Shown here piece after piece: positions 23,519-35,250 of a DNA stretch of 64,000 nt; position 1 is the first letter of the stretch; the number at the start of each line of letters is the position of its first letter. The notes below the pieces were generated by a model, which saw only the letters and a list, made by a program, of their open reading frames with translations, was not told the origin of the DNA and made no database searches. The translations under genes and the position numbers were made by a program. Source of the stretch: Pinus tabuliformis (lineage: Eukaryota > Streptophyta > Pinopsida > Pinales > Pinaceae); assembly GCA_031772625.1 (NCBI GenBank), contig CM062820.1, forward strand, positions 1,079,051,369-1,079,115,368, in the 5' to 3' direction.

Positions 23519-24470
23519 ATGATTAAAATGATTTCGAAGGGAGCACCAACTTATTTAGTACAATGTCATCAATTAGAAATGTTAACTTCAAATCTAGTCA
23601 ACGAAGAAGCACCGGAAGTCCAAGAGCTAATTCAAAAGCACGAAAAAGTATTCCAAGATCTTCCAATGAAGTTACCTCCTAAAAGAGAAATCAAGCATAC
23701 AATCAAAGTCAAATCAGGATCAAATGCCATCAAAATCAAACTGTATCGATATCCACACCATCAAAAAACCAAAATTGAAAGATTAGCCTAGGATCTTTTA
23801 AAATGTGGCATTATCACAAAAATTAGAAGTCTATATGTTGCTCCAGTTGTATTAGTTTGAAAGAAAGATGGATCATTAAGATTATGCATCTATTATCGAG
23901 GACTAAACAAAATAATAATTAAAAACAAGTTTCCAATCCCTTTTATCGATGAAATGTTGGATGAACCACATGGCGCTAAATAATTTTAAAAATTGGACTT
24001 AAGGTCATGGTATTACCAAATTAGAATAAGGTTGGAAGACATAGCAATATTGCATTCCGAACACATGAAGGTCATTACGAGTTTAAGTTAATGCCGTTTG
24101 GTTTAGTCAATGCACCAACAACATTACAAGCTACTATGAATTAGTTGTTCCGCCCATATCTAAGGAATTTTGTATTAGTATTCTTTGATGACGTTTTAAT
24201 TTATAGTAAAACATGGAAGAAGCACCTACAACATTTGGAGAATGTTCTTATTGTATTAGAAAAACATCAGTTCTATGCCTAGAAGTCCAAATGAACTTTT
24301 GTGAAAAAAGAATTAGAGTATCTCAGACATATAATATCCAAGGAAGGAGTAAAAGTGGATCCTAATAAGATCAAGGCTATAAGGTAATGGCTGAAACCAG
24401 TTAATATCTCCAATATAAGAGGATTCTTAATATTGACCGGGTATTATTGAATATTTATTAAAAACTATTC
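23519..24470 (+). pseudogene. reverse transcriptase of element I
   Basis: Gypsy RT blocks are all recognisable: FQDLPMKLPPKREIKHTI (23664), then [17 protein letters not shown] (23862), [21 protein letters not shown] (catalytic FFDD codons at 24181-24192) and YLRHIISKEGVKVDPNKI. They are spread over at least two frames with more than ten stops. It is a dead copy of the enzyme that makes cDNA from the element RNA. Confidence 0.8.
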
Positions 24471-24471
24471 C

Positions 24472-24990
24472 CATATAACTGCACCCCTAACAAACCTTCT
24501 AAATAAGAACTCATTTCGATGGAATGATGAAGTAGAAAAGTGTACTGAAGACTTGAAGGAAGTTATATCTAATGCCACTGTATTGGCAACTCTAGACTTC
24601 TCAAAACGATTTGTAATTGAGTGTGATGCTTCAAGTTTTGGCATAGGAGAAGTAGTAATGCAGGATGGACACCCAGTCATGTTTGAGAGTAGGAAGCTTA
24701 ATAAGAAAAAACGTCTCAAGTTTACACACAACAAGGAAATGCTTGCTATTATGCATGCATTATCCAAATGGAGACAATATCTCTTGGGAAGTAAGTTCTT
24801 AATACAAATAGGTCATAATATTCTTTAGCATCTCCTCCAACAGAAAACACTATCTATAGAAAAACAAAAATGGATAGAAAAAGTCGCTACCTTCGACATG
24901 GATATATTACATAAGAAAAGAAAGGGAAAGATAATGTAGTAATTGATGCTCTATCTAGGAAGGATGAAGAACCATCATTACTTGTAGTTT
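24472..24990 (+). pseudogene. RNase H of element I
   Basis: Reads APLTNLLNKNSFRWND, FVIECDASSFGIGEVVMQ, KKRLKFTHNKEMLAIMHAL and WRQYLLGSKF, then KGKDNVVIDALSR. The CDAS, E and D-ALSR positions of the RNase H domain of gypsy polymerases are present. It has stops after 24826 and one frame change. Confidence 0.8.
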
Positions 24991-25189
24991 CAGTTGTTGT
25001 TCCCAAATGGATTAATGAGATTCAAAGTGAATATGCAAAATATCCATAAACAAGTTCTATAATCAATAACCTTCCTCAGAATTCAAAATTTGAATGGAAA
25101 AATGATATTCTATGGTACAAGGGAAGAATTTATCTGAGTTCAAATTCCAACTTTAAAGTCAAGATTCTCAAGGAGTCACATGATTCACT

Positions 25190-26150
25190 ATCAGCTGGAC
25201 ATGTAAGGTAATTTAAAACCTATTATAATGCACGCCATTCATTCTTTTGGAATGGAATGAGTAACGATATTCAGAAATATGTAGAAAAATGCAACAAATG
25301 TCAGAGGAATAAAAATGGAAATATTATGACACCTAGACTACTTCATCCTTTAAATATCCAAAATCAGAAATGGGAAGAAATATCAATTGAATTTTTTGAA
25401 GGTTTACCGGTGTCTGAGGGTAAGGATAAAATTCTTGTAGTAGTCGACAAACTCACCAACTATCCTCACTTTATTGGAATGAGGAAATCAGACTTAGAAA
25501 AACAAATCCCTGATATATTTTGCAAAAATTTTTGCAAATTACATGGATTTCCCAAGGTCATTGTGAGCGATAGAGATGCCAAATTTAAGGGTAATTTTGA
25601 GAAGGAATTTTTCAATCATAGAGGAACCTACCTCAACATGAGTTCATCCTACATCCTCAAACAAATGGAAAAACAGAGTTTGTCAATAAATGTTTAGAAA
25701 CCTACCCACGTTGGTATCCCACAGGCAAATAACATAAGTGGGATCAATGGTTACATCTCGCTAAATGGTGGTACAATTCTACTCAACACACGTCAACGAA
25801 AATGACTCCATTTCAAGACTTATGAAGTTACGAACCTCTGAAATGGAAGGACTTTGCTATCATTGAAATGAAACTTCCAGTCATTAAAGACCAATTAGAA
25901 GAAACCCAAAACATCCAAACTCTAAATGAAAATATAAATAATGCAAGAAATCGTATCAAGCAGCAAGCCGACCGAAACAAAATAGAGAGAGAATTTTAAT
26001 TTGGAGAGTGGGTATTTGTTAAACTTCAGCCTTACAAGCAGGTTTCCTTAAAACAAAAAGGAAAAAACAAATTGGTACCAAGGTTTTATGGACTGTTCCA
26101 GATCAAAAAAATATAAGCCAAGTAGCATACATTTTAAGCCTTCCTAATAA
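25190..26150 (+). pseudogene. integrase of element I
   Basis: Zinc-binding part: SAGHVR and ARHSFFWNGM, then CNKCQRN at 25291-25311. The core has KWEEISIEFFEGLPVSEG, where the usual first catalytic Asp is Glu (EFFEGLP for DFIEGLP), VIVSDRDAKFKGNFEKEF with the second Asp, and TNGKTEFVNKCLE with the Glu in a shifted frame. It continues to an integrase C-terminal part (FGEWVFVKLQPYKQ). Four or more stops. Confidence 0.8.
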
Positions 26151-26235
26151 AAGTCACGTTTACAATGTTTTCCATGTATCCTTCCTTAAAAAGGAACTTG
26201 GTGAACATCATTCAGCACAAACAACACTTCTAACT

Positions 26236-26385
26236 TTAGATGACGAAGGAAGGGTCATTCTGGAACCAGAAGGTATTATCTACACCAGGGAAAGAAAACT
26301 GTGATCATAAATAATCAAAGAATACCTGATCAAGTGGAAGGACTTACCAAAAGAAGAAGCCTCTTGGGAGACATAAGTGTTTTTT
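26236..26385 (+). pseudogene. chromodomain-like C-terminus of the integrase of element I
   Basis: EGRVILEPEGIIYTRERKL followed by IIKEYLIKWKDLPKEEASWE, with stops between. The L-I-K-W-K-x-L-x-x-x-x-A-S-W-E signature is that of chromodomains at the end of plant chromovirus integrases, which steer integration to methylated histones. Confidence 0.7.
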
Positions 26386-26432
26386 CAACAACGCCCATTG
26401 TTACATATGCTTTGAGGACAAAGCATATTTTC

Positions 26433-26445
26433 AAGAAGAAGGAAA
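26433..26445 (+). other. polypurine tract of element I
   Basis: AAGAAGAAGGAAA directly abuts the 3' LTR start (TGTTATAT at 26446), as expected for the plus-strand primer. Confidence 0.75.
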
Positions 26446-26625
26446 TGTTATATAAAAATTAATTAAGTTTGTAATTGTTAATTAATTTTGGAAAAGGGCA
26501 TGATCACTCACCAAGAGGAACCCAAGGTTGTATTTAATCCTGGGCCTCTCACAATTGTAATCATTCATTCATCAAATTATAGCATAATATATAAATATAT
26601 CTATTTATTGAATATACATGTGCCA
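26446..26625 (+). repeat. 3' LTR of element I
   Basis: 180-bp copy of 20865-21055, with intact TG...CA ends (TGTTATAT ... GTGCCA). Confidence 0.8.
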
Positions 26626-26649
26626 TATTTCCCGCACCCGTCAATAAAA

Positions 26650-26667
26650 TGGCGTTAGAAGGAGGGC
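26650..26667 (+). other. primer-binding site of H
   Basis: TGGCGTTAGAAGGAGGGC lies six bases after the reconstructed end of the H 5' LTR (CCCGTCA at 26643). It is nearly the string found after the LTRs of F and G. Confidence 0.6.
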
Positions 26668-26716
26668 TATATGACAAGTTGTGCCCTTTGAGTCTATATT
26701 GATTCTCTTATCTTAG

Positions 26717-27238
26717 ATGGCTCATCCTGAAATCATACTCACAAGGTGTCTTTCTAACCTATCCCATGGTAAAATTTTAATACCAATGAGCTTCTTTATC
26801 ACTTCTCTCAATTAAAGTTCGATGGTGAGGATGGAACATCCATAACCAAGCACATCTCTGATTTTATTAAATTCCATGAATATTACGAAATTGATGATGA
26901 ATATTTTGCATGTGTCACTTTCTTTCTCACCATTGAAGGTCATGTTAATCGATGGTTTCATACCTTACCCTCTGATTCCATCGAATTTTTTCATCATTTC
27001 CTGAAGGATATTCATCAATCACTTGATATGTATGATTACCGAGATGTTTATAAAAGAATCAATCATCTTAGAATGGAAACCAATGAAACAATGGATGATT
27101 TTTCTAATAGATTACTTCACTTACGTTATGAGTTTCCTGAAGAAGACATGGATTAGGATTTCTTCAAGAAAACGTTTGAGCATTTGGTGCATATCTCTTC
27201 GCATGGTGAATCCAAACCACCTGATGTTTTTGCATCCT
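26717..27238 (+). pseudogene. gag of element H
   Basis: An ATG at 26717 opens a frame starting MAHPEIILTRC. The conserved core is in another frame from 26815: KFDGEDGTSITKHISDFIKF, then FFLTIEGHVNRWFHTLP, RINHLRMETNETMDDFSNR and LLHLRYEFPEEDMD before a TAG. This is a retrotransposon gag helical domain, homologous to the fragment at 1-449. No zinc knuckle is seen after it. Confidence 0.7.
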
Positions 27239-27326
27239 AAACCCTTGTAAATCATGAGACAACCCTAATTCAGAGGAGGAACCTGCTATTCCTTTTGTTC
27301 CTTGTCCTCCTTCTTCTTAAGTTCCA

Positions 27327-28176
27327 ATGCGGATGCCTCCTTGCAATGATCATAAAGTTGGGAAATCTGTAAACCAAGTCCCTAATCCATCTTCTCATCC
27401 TCCTTCCCCTTTTCACAATTTAGATCCCATAGATGAAATCTCGAAACGGTTCATGAAGCCTATGGTGAAGACTGATTTATCAGTTCCTCAAGATGATGTT
27501 ATTACTCGGAATTTAAATCTTGGATTTGATTGGGATACCTGTCATCCTTTACCATCTATTTCTCATGACCCCTTGTCCCTGAATTTTCCTAATCAATCTC
27601 TTCCAAATCCAAGAATTAAGTAGGTGAAAGGTAGCCACATTTCATGGGTAGAGGAGCAGGAAGGTGAATATTGTTTTGATATTTTTTTTTCAAAGTCCTA
27701 CATGTAAAGATGACGCTCTTACATTCTTGTATGATTTTTAATCCTCTAATCTTGGTAGTGAATCAAATGAAATCAATTTTTTCATATCTGTAATCTTGGG
27801 CAACAATATTTCTGATTATGATGGCTTTATCAATGTATGTGATGATGAATTCCCAAATGCACCAACTGATCTTTTGATTCCTCTATAAGATTTTGACTTC
27901 AGAAAATTAGATCTAGAATCCAATCCACCCGAAGAAAATGTTCTTATCAAAACATCCTCTTCATCTCACTATCTCTTGTGCTCTCCTATTTACGATGTAT
28001 CTACATGTGATGAAGATACTCCATGCTCTTCAAGTTCTTCATCAGAAAAGTTCACTTTTAAATTGTCACAAGGTAGAGAGGTTGTCCATGATGAAATAGA
28101 AAAAAATTACATCATTGAGTATCATTTCCATACCATCACATCCCTTGTTTTGCATGAAGACAACCCTTTAAATTAG
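27327..28176 (+). pseudogene. coding remnant downstream of gag in H
   Basis: Two open stretches, starting MRMPPCNDHKVGK (27327-27623) and MCSPIYDVSTCDEDTP (27976-28176), are rich in Pro, Ser, Asp and short acidic motifs (LGFDWDTCHPLPS, HDPLSLNFP). I do not recognise a family. It may be the C-terminal half of Gag or a separate accessory ORF; no protease DSG or DTG motif is visible. The reading probably continues towards 28929 and resumes after C at 33361. Confidence 0.35.
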
Positions 28177-29654
28177 CTTTCTCATGAAATCTCTTCGATT
28201 CATAAATCTACAGATTTGCGATTAGGAGAATCTTTTGACTTGAGTAATTTGGTTGTTTAAATTGTAAAATCTGATCAAATCAGTAACATAGATAGTAGTC
28301 ATCCGGTTAGTAGTGGTCTCATTGAAATCAATGAAAGAAACTATCCTCACACCATGCATCATCTAATTCAATCTTCAAAATGTGATTTTACAATCCTTTA
28401 AAGTTTCAGGACTTGTCAAGAAGTCAAGGAACTTAAACTTTCATTGATGGTTATATAAATATCTCGTGACTCTGGTAAGATCCTTGAACTATGTTAGATT
28501 TGGTTTTCCTCACAAAATATTTTTCATTGCATGGTTTCACTCAAAGTAAATTCATTCTTGAAATATGTTTGGCATTGCTGATATAATCTTTTGAAATTTC
28601 AAGCTTAGGTTTCTGATCAAATTCAATATTATATTTTAGTTGATTCATCTCCATGCAAATCTCTAGCTCTTAAATCAAGTTTGGAGTGTGTATCTCTCAT
28701 AGAATCAAAGACTATCTTTGGCTGAAGGAATCATGTCTATCAAAAGCATTTCAGAATAGGCAACTCTTGGTTTTTCTTGTGAATTCTATATTGCTAATAT
28801 TTTTCTTTGCACTTGAAATCCTCTTGAGCGCTAGTGAATGCACAAGCTATTTGATGAATGAAATTCTTCTTCACTCATTTTACCCTGACTAGTATCAAGT
28901 TTTCGCTATAGAAGTGTTCCTTTCCAATCTGTTAGAGTCAGTCTAGTTATCCCTCCATCAGAGATCAAAGCTCTTTTGCATTTCATGATTAGGTGTCCCA
29001 TCAGTTTTGATCAGTTGCATTTCGTTAGGCATGCCATAACTCTGATGGAGTGGGTTGTGTCACTCATTCCCCTCGTGCTTGGCACTGCTGGTTCAGGCCT
29101 GTTTATTAAAATAAGTCTTCAAAGGTCATTTACAACCATGTTTTAAATTTTGAGGTCTTAGGTCTAGGGTTGAGTCAATTTTGTCTTGAAAAGTCTTGGA
29201 AGACCAGCAGGCCAGAGGGATGTCTTTGATAGATCATCACTTCAATAATTTTCATCATTGTACAGCTGAATTAGGACTTCTCTTCAAAACTCTGTTTTGA
29301 AGATAAGTCGCCATCTCATTTTTGTAAAAATTGTCAAAATTTTCAGTTCTTCAATTGTTCAAGTGCTGCCTTGGTTTCCTTTGCCAGAGCATATCAGAGC
29401 TATCCCTGCAAAAAATTATTAGAGAAAATCATTATTTCAACCAATTTTAAAGGGGAAACCAAAAAGGTCAAAGCCTATTAATTTTCAAAAAGTGTCAACA
29501 ACCAAACATAAGAAAATGGGTTTTGGGTTAAGCAAAAATCAACAAGAAGTCCATATGAAGATATTTCTCCTCATTTGCAACCCATTCCACATTCCAAGAG
29601 CAAAGAGTATTCTTCTAAGGCGATTTTGTGAGTTTGAGGGCAAATCAGGCCGTT

Positions 29655-29800
29655 TCCAGGGTGCGCTACGCATCAAGTTGGGCGCGCTACGCACCAGGGG
29701 CGCGCTACGCATCAAGCCACAATTTGTAGTGTTATTTTGCACGGGTGAGGCGCATCAGGAGCGCGCGGCGCGTTGGGTGAGGCGCGCTACGCGTTGGAGT
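29655..29800 (+). repeat. CpG-rich cluster of GCGCTACGC words, upstream of the C ORF
   Basis: Four copies of (G/C)GCGCTACGC lie near 29660, 29681, 29700 and 29780, with extra GCGCGC between. The surroundings are AT-rich. Related words lie after the ORF at about 31983 (inverted, GCGTAGCGCGCC), 32321 and 32342. Confidence 0.6.
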
Positions 29801-30399
29801 TTATGCCCCGAACTTTGCCTGAAACACATTCAAACACCTCTTCTCATGCATCAAATCACACGTAGGCTTTTATCCACAGCTCGTTCTTGGTTTTGAAAGA
29901 TTTATGTAAAGAAGTTATGCTATATTTGCCATGAAAAACCAAGTGTATAAACCCTCATTTTCCATTAGTTTGCTGTGAGGACTCAAATGCCAAGATTGCT
30001 ATAGGGTTTTCAAACATAAATGTTGCCAAGGTTTTCCCATCTCTTGTGTTTCCCACCCCCTATATTCACCAACATTTTCCCCAATAATTCCTCATAAAAC
30101 CCTATATTATTCTCCCTCCAATCCTAACCCCTCCCTTGTACTACAAACATATTTTTCCTACCCTACCTCATCCTAAACCCTAAAATTTGAAAATTTTCAT
30201 GTCCCTTCCCTTCCCTAAATTCCTTGTTTTATTTCCATTGTCCCCATTTCCCTAATGTTTCCCCTTTCCTAACAGTTCCCTTGTATATTTGTGTCCCCTT
30301 GGTCACAACATTTTGAGAAAAAGAAAAAGCCTACAGTCAATTTTGCACACAGTTGTATATCAGCATATATATATTCGAGCCACCTTGTTTTTAAAGAAC

Positions 30400-31896
30400 A
30401 TGTCAGAGACCGAGTCAGATTATGAGCAGGATTATGATAGTGATTCTACACCAGAGGTAAGTGTGCCAAGGAGGTATCACAAAGGTGGCAAAGGTGGTCG
30501 GCATGTCAGGGAGGAGCCTACTTCTTTGGCTCAATTGCAAGCTTGTCCACTTGCAATGGACTGTTTTCGGTATCAATCATGTTTTGAATACTGTGAGCGG
30601 ATCTCACAAATCCAGCATCTTCGGGAACTAGTCCGTTTATTTGTTCTACATTTGCAGGATGGTCATGTAAACCTTCCCGGAGTGAATTTCACCTTGTCAC
30701 CCGAGATTATTGCTCAGGCCACTGGGATACCAAATGTAGGGGAGGAATGGAGTAAACGCCAACAGTTAGACAGATTCCACTATGAGACATATATTAAGCC
30801 CGGATGTGTAAGACACTTGACTGCATTTTTTCCTTTCAGATTCCTAAGGGATGAGTATGCACCATTGATGAAACTTATCATTCAATATTTCAATTGCGAG
30901 GGCAGATTCTCACGTCTCTATGCGTACCATGTTCGTTTGTTGATGCATTTTACCAGGGTACGTATGATGAACATTCCATTTTTTATGTGTCGCAACATAG
31001 AGAGGATGGTGCCTTTAGTACAAAGGAAGAGCCCAGCACATCAGCATAAGAGCATCTATCATTATGCATTGATCAAAATTGTAGTGATGCATCAGTTGGC
31101 ACAGCAGGGCATTACTTGGGAAGATTTCATTTCCCGTGATTACTTTGCACCATTACAGCCACCTCCTGAGATAGTTCATGATGAGGGAGGACCTTCACAC
31201 CAGCCAGACATTCCCGAGACTGAGCATATAAGTGCTCCTCCATATGTGACATATCAGCGAGGTCACAGGACATTATTTGCATCTACACAATGAGTACTAT
31301 CTCCACCCGGGGTGGAAGGGGTCTCGTTGACTTCATCGGCACAGCGAGTGTTATCTCCACCTCGTGTGGAAGGGGCCTCGTTTTCGACAGCAGCACTGCA
31401 GGTACAGGATAAGGGCAAGAAGCACAAGCATGAGGAGGGACCTTTTGGTGAGCCATCCGGGTTTGTTACTATTCATGATGAGACAGCTTCAGAATCAGAG
31501 AAGACCCAATATATCAGGTATCTAGAGCAGTGGAATAAACAGCTTGAGGACCAGCACAGGATCATAGAGCTACAGAACATCCGTGAGAATCGCCAAGCTG
31601 CCCAACATAGGCAAATTGAGTTCACCTCTCTAGAGCAACAGGTAAATGAGGATCGAGAGGCTAATCTCGAGAGGGTAAACATCTACTTGGAGGAACGGAT
31701 GAAAAGGGCCGATAGAGATCATGCATTATTGAAACACATGGTTATGCATTACAAGGTCTGGAACCTGGCCTGCAAGGCGCGAATTAGGAGTCTTAAGGCA
31801 AAATTGAGGAAAATGGTCAAGAAGCAAAAACAGCAAAAGGAGCTTGATCGTCTTCAGATTTTGGCCGAAGCCTCTTCGATTGAGCATAGTACTTGA
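30400..31896 (+). pseudogene. ORF of C: helical domain plus coiled coil, one internal stop
   Basis: From MSETESDYEQDYDSDSTPE at 30400 the frame is open to 31896 except for one TGA at 31291-31293, so 498 codons in all. Parts: an acidic head; a helical region of about 230 residues (PLAMDCFRYQSCFEYCERI, VNFTLSPEIIAQATGIPN, AYHVRLLMHFTRVRMMN); a Pro/Ser linker with two 18-residue repeats; and a Glu/Arg/Gln-rich coiled coil (residues about 370-480) ending in a Lys-rich block. An upstream in-frame ATG at 30289 gives a basic extension; the acidic start looks more natural. The LSPEIIAQATGIPN style recalls plant transposon-associated proteins, but function is unknown. It is better preserved than any gag or pol frame in the window. 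Confidence 0.6.
31286..31394 (+). repeat. 54-bp in-frame tandem duplication in the C ORF
   Basis: Unit 1 codes stop-VLSPPGVEGVSLTS and unit 2 codes R-VLSPPRVEGASFST, exactly 54 bp apart. Where unit 1 has TGA (31291), unit 2 has CGA (31345), so the stop looks like a C-to-T change at a CpG. Confidence 0.75.
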
Positions 31897-33360
31897 TTGG
31901 GGACCCCCAGCCCAAATTTCAACAAGTTTGGGGAAAATTTAGTCAATTTTGAAATTTTTGTGTAAAAACAGGTTTTTGGGCTCAACGCGTAGCGCGCCGC
32001 GCTTAAAATTGGGAGGTCCAAATCACGAAAGGTTTACATTTTTGGATTTTTCATGATGCAATACAACTTCTCAGCCACTGCCAAGGCATTTCATCAAGGT
32101 TTGGGTCCCCAAAAGGTCAAAAAACATGCAAAAAATGACCTCACTGCCCCTTTTTGGACACACAGGAAGCAGTATTGTGAGAATGCACTTTTGGAGGGGC
32201 AAATGGACACCAAATTGGAAAATTCTACTTGCGTTGGAAAGTAGACATCCAGACCTTTCCAACAAGCTATCGTGAGCTCAATTTGGATTCCGGGAAGTGC
32301 CCCAAAATCAGGTGGAAAGGCGTGCTACGCATAGGGCTCAGGCGCGCTACGCATCAGGATTTTTTGTAAAGTTTTCATCTTCAGCTCAGGGAACGAAGCC
32401 AGTTTGACCAGATTTGACTTGTGATGGGATTTTTCACCCTCCTTGATGTAATTAATGGAACTTTATGTTGACTTGACATTTATTTACTTGTTCTAGAAGA
32501 TTCATTCACTAAAAAGTGAAAATTAAATGAATGAATCAGTTTCCTACCTTATAGAGGCAAGTTGTTTTGACTGCCTAGATTGTAGTGCCTTGTTTAGAAT
32601 TGGTTGAAACAACTCCTAGGATGATGAGCTCGACCCCCAGAGGCAAGGGAATGGGTTGGCTTGCCTATATTATGTATTTCCTTAGTCATTTTCATGGTTG
32701 GACTCTTGGGAATAGCTTGATACACTATTGTACATATTTTCTCTGCAATTTTGGCAAAGGATAGACCAGGGTTTTGCAGCACTATTTGGGATTCATGTTG
32801 CCTTATGTGTTGATGGTGTGTTTCTCTCGGTACTTGTAAGTTGTGTATGTGTACCATTTTCCTTATTTAATCTTCTGCAATTAAACAAATGAAGTGTTAA
32901 GGTAGAATCCATAAATTTGCTATGCTTTGCCTTTAAGTTTGTTTAATTTTCCATGTTTTCTTCAGTTTAAGGAGAATCCTTGAGACTTCCTTGCTCTCCT
33001 TAGCTCCTCACCTGTCAGGACTATTCATTCACTCACTTTAAAGGCATCAAAACAATCACCTATCTTGCCCCAAGTAGACCTCTGCAAAAGTTGTGCCTCA
33101 TCCCCGCACCCAAAATTGCCTTTCCCTTGAATTCAACAAAACTTCAAGAAATAAATTCCATAATCCTTATACTTCATACCTAGCCTAAAATTAGTCATCA
33201 ATTCAGTCATCTCGAGCCTCTTTGATTACCTTTTTCCGAGATTGACCGGAGAGAGCCCTCTCCTGTCCTCGTAGGGCTAGCTACGAGGCTAAGTGTGGTT
33301 TGATGTGGCCTCGAGTTTTGCCTTCCTCAGCCTGAGGCAAATTCGAACGCTAACACAATC

Positions 33361-35250
33361 CTTTCAATGGTTACAATGCTAGTGCAGTGTGTAACCAGTT
33401 ACATGAAAATGGTTTGTTACACTCATACACAAGGAAGATGATTCTATTATCCAGAGAATTTGCGAAATTATTCAAATTGATTTATCCTCGTTAATTACAA
33501 ACTAGGTATCTAAGGCTTTAATCAACCCATCTCATCATGATTCTATCTCTGTTGACTTCCATTCAATTTACCATTTTCCCATCAACACATCCAATGAAAT
33601 TTGTTTTACATCCTTTGATCTATATGGTTTAACATCTCATTATCTGGATACTTTTCAGGCAGTTGAGGCACTGCCGCACTCGCTGATGGTTATCTAGAGT
33701 CCTCACTGTCTTGACATGCTCACTGAATATGATCATATCCATTTTCCCTTACAATATTCTCACCCTGATCCCACGCTTTTAATTGAAAATTCATCTTTTC
33801 AAGGATCTCAAAGTTCTCAAGAGGATTGTTGTGAATTTCACGATCCAATCACTGAATGGTTGGAGAAATATTACTTACCAAGCCCATTTTGTAATGACAA
33901 GTTTAAATAATTTCTAATGCTTGATGAGAAGGATGGTATAGATGAAGGTGCATTCATAAGAATTTTTTAAGTTTTGTTTGTTTGTAATCTTCATCGAAAA
34001 TGTAATATCGCAAGTTGGGTAGAAGTAGTGGCTATGACATATATTTATGTTGACAGGTAAGAACTTCAATTTTTTGTGCAAGTTATTCAAGCTTTTATCT
34101 TTCTCTTTCACATTACTTTATATCAATTTTAATTGGCCGTATCTTTGTGATTGCAGGTCAGGAACAACTACAGTGGCTTCACTGGAAGTTTCATTACACT
34201 TGACCCTAACCTTCTAGCTAGTTAGGTTAGGAGTAGGTCTAGTTGCATATTAGTTTCCCTTGCAAATACATCCTAAACTTTCTTTCATAGTCTTTTGTTT
34301 TTTTCTAGTTTTTGTCTCACATTTTGTTGATTGGTTTAGCCTCCATTTGTTTTATCCTTTTGATTTTCTTGTTGTGTTTTATTTCCTTTTTCATGTTTTT
34401 TTTTTTAATGTCTTTACATGAGGGACGTTCCCTTTGGCTTGAAGACAATGTGGCTAAATAGAAAATGGATTTTTGACACTACAACATTTTCCTAACCTTT
34501 AGTCCTTCCTCTTAATCTTGGCTATCCTTTGGTCAATGATGTTCTGACGAAAAATATGATCCTTGCGTAAGGAAAGCTCTATGTTGAACCATGACATCCA
34601 TGTCTATTCTATAAACCTCATCCATATGATCAGTTCTTTATGTTTCAGTGTTTTCCACACTGATCTAATCAAGTAGAGAAGGAAAAGGGAAAAATATAAA
34701 CGAGCAACCCAATATCAGAGGTTCTATATATTCTTCTTTGAAGGAAAAACCTCTTCTGCTCTCAATAAATTAGGATCCCTCTTCCACCAATGAAATAAAT
34801 AAGTGTCGATGCACATTTCTTATAAAATAAACACATACAGGGTGAAAGAAGAGAAATGCTTCCTACACAGGGAGGTGAAAAAAGCAACTCCGCAAGGGTA
34901 TTATCCAAGTTCGATGGAAGCAGAGTAATGTTTGTGTTCCTGAAGTGACTCCATTGAGCTAATTTCTAGGCCTATTGGTAGCGGAGCAACACTAGAGATG
35001 AAAACCTATAATTTGAATATCTTGAACGCATGAGCAACATTACCCTTCTCCTGATTTAAAACATTATGATATAACTAATTTTATGATTGTGTTCAACTAA
35101 GGAAGGATGAAGGGAACTATTTTTATACATGAGGTAAGTGGGGAAGCCAAAGTAATATAAACAATGAATCAATACCCCTTGAAGAACTAGACCTTGCACA
35201 AAGAATTTACCAAGGTAGAGAAGCTGGAGTTCTACTAGTGTGTCGCCAAG
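33361..35250 (+). other. rest of the H interior, mostly non-coding
   Basis: A frame at 33716-33910 (MLTEYDHIHFPLQYSHPDP, later HDPITEWLEKYYLPSPF) with upstream in-frame material from about 33479 looks like a worn coding remnant continuing the 27.3-28.2 kb ORF. From 33.95 to 35.25 kb I see no coding signal. The bases before the 3' LTR are not a clear polypurine tract. Confidence 0.4.

Larger units (their letters stand above)
20865..26625 (+). mobile_element. I: Ty3/gypsy chromodomain-type retrotransposon, inactive
   Basis: Short LTRs (20865-21055 and 26446-26625), a primer site after the first, a polypurine tract before the second, and gag, protease, RT, RNase H, integrase and a chromodomain-like tail in order on the plus strand. 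Its length of 5.76 kb is normal for plant chromoviruses. Target duplications are GATTT and TATTT (one mismatch). Every domain carries stops or frameshifts. It interrupts the 5' LTR of H. Confidence 0.85.
28930..33355 (+). mobile_element. C: ORF-bearing solo LTR-like unit
   Basis: It starts TGTTAGAGTCAGTC and ends GCTAACA between perfect CAATC duplications (28925-28929 and 33356-33360). There are no terminal direct repeats within its 4,426 bp, and the ends form only the short inverted TGTTAG/CTAACA. A 5-bp duplication and TG...CA ends are marks of an LTR-element integrase, so a solo LTR is the simplest reading. D is a second, inverted and shorter family member with its own 5-bp duplication. 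C interrupts the interior of H. Confidence 0.7.

Noticed and set aside
29393-29410. TATCAGAGCTATCC as a primer site inside C
   Set aside because: It matches nine bases of the initiator-Met site but follows no LTR end, so chance is more likely.
30289-30399. Upstream extension of the C ORF from the ATG at 30289
   Set aside because: The basic, low-complexity leader is less gene-like than the acidic start at 30400. It is kept only as an alternative.
28930-33355. C as a complete LTR retrotransposon with its own LTR pair
   Set aside because: I compared the first and last 480 bases by eye and found no direct repeat; only short inverted TGTTAG ends are present.
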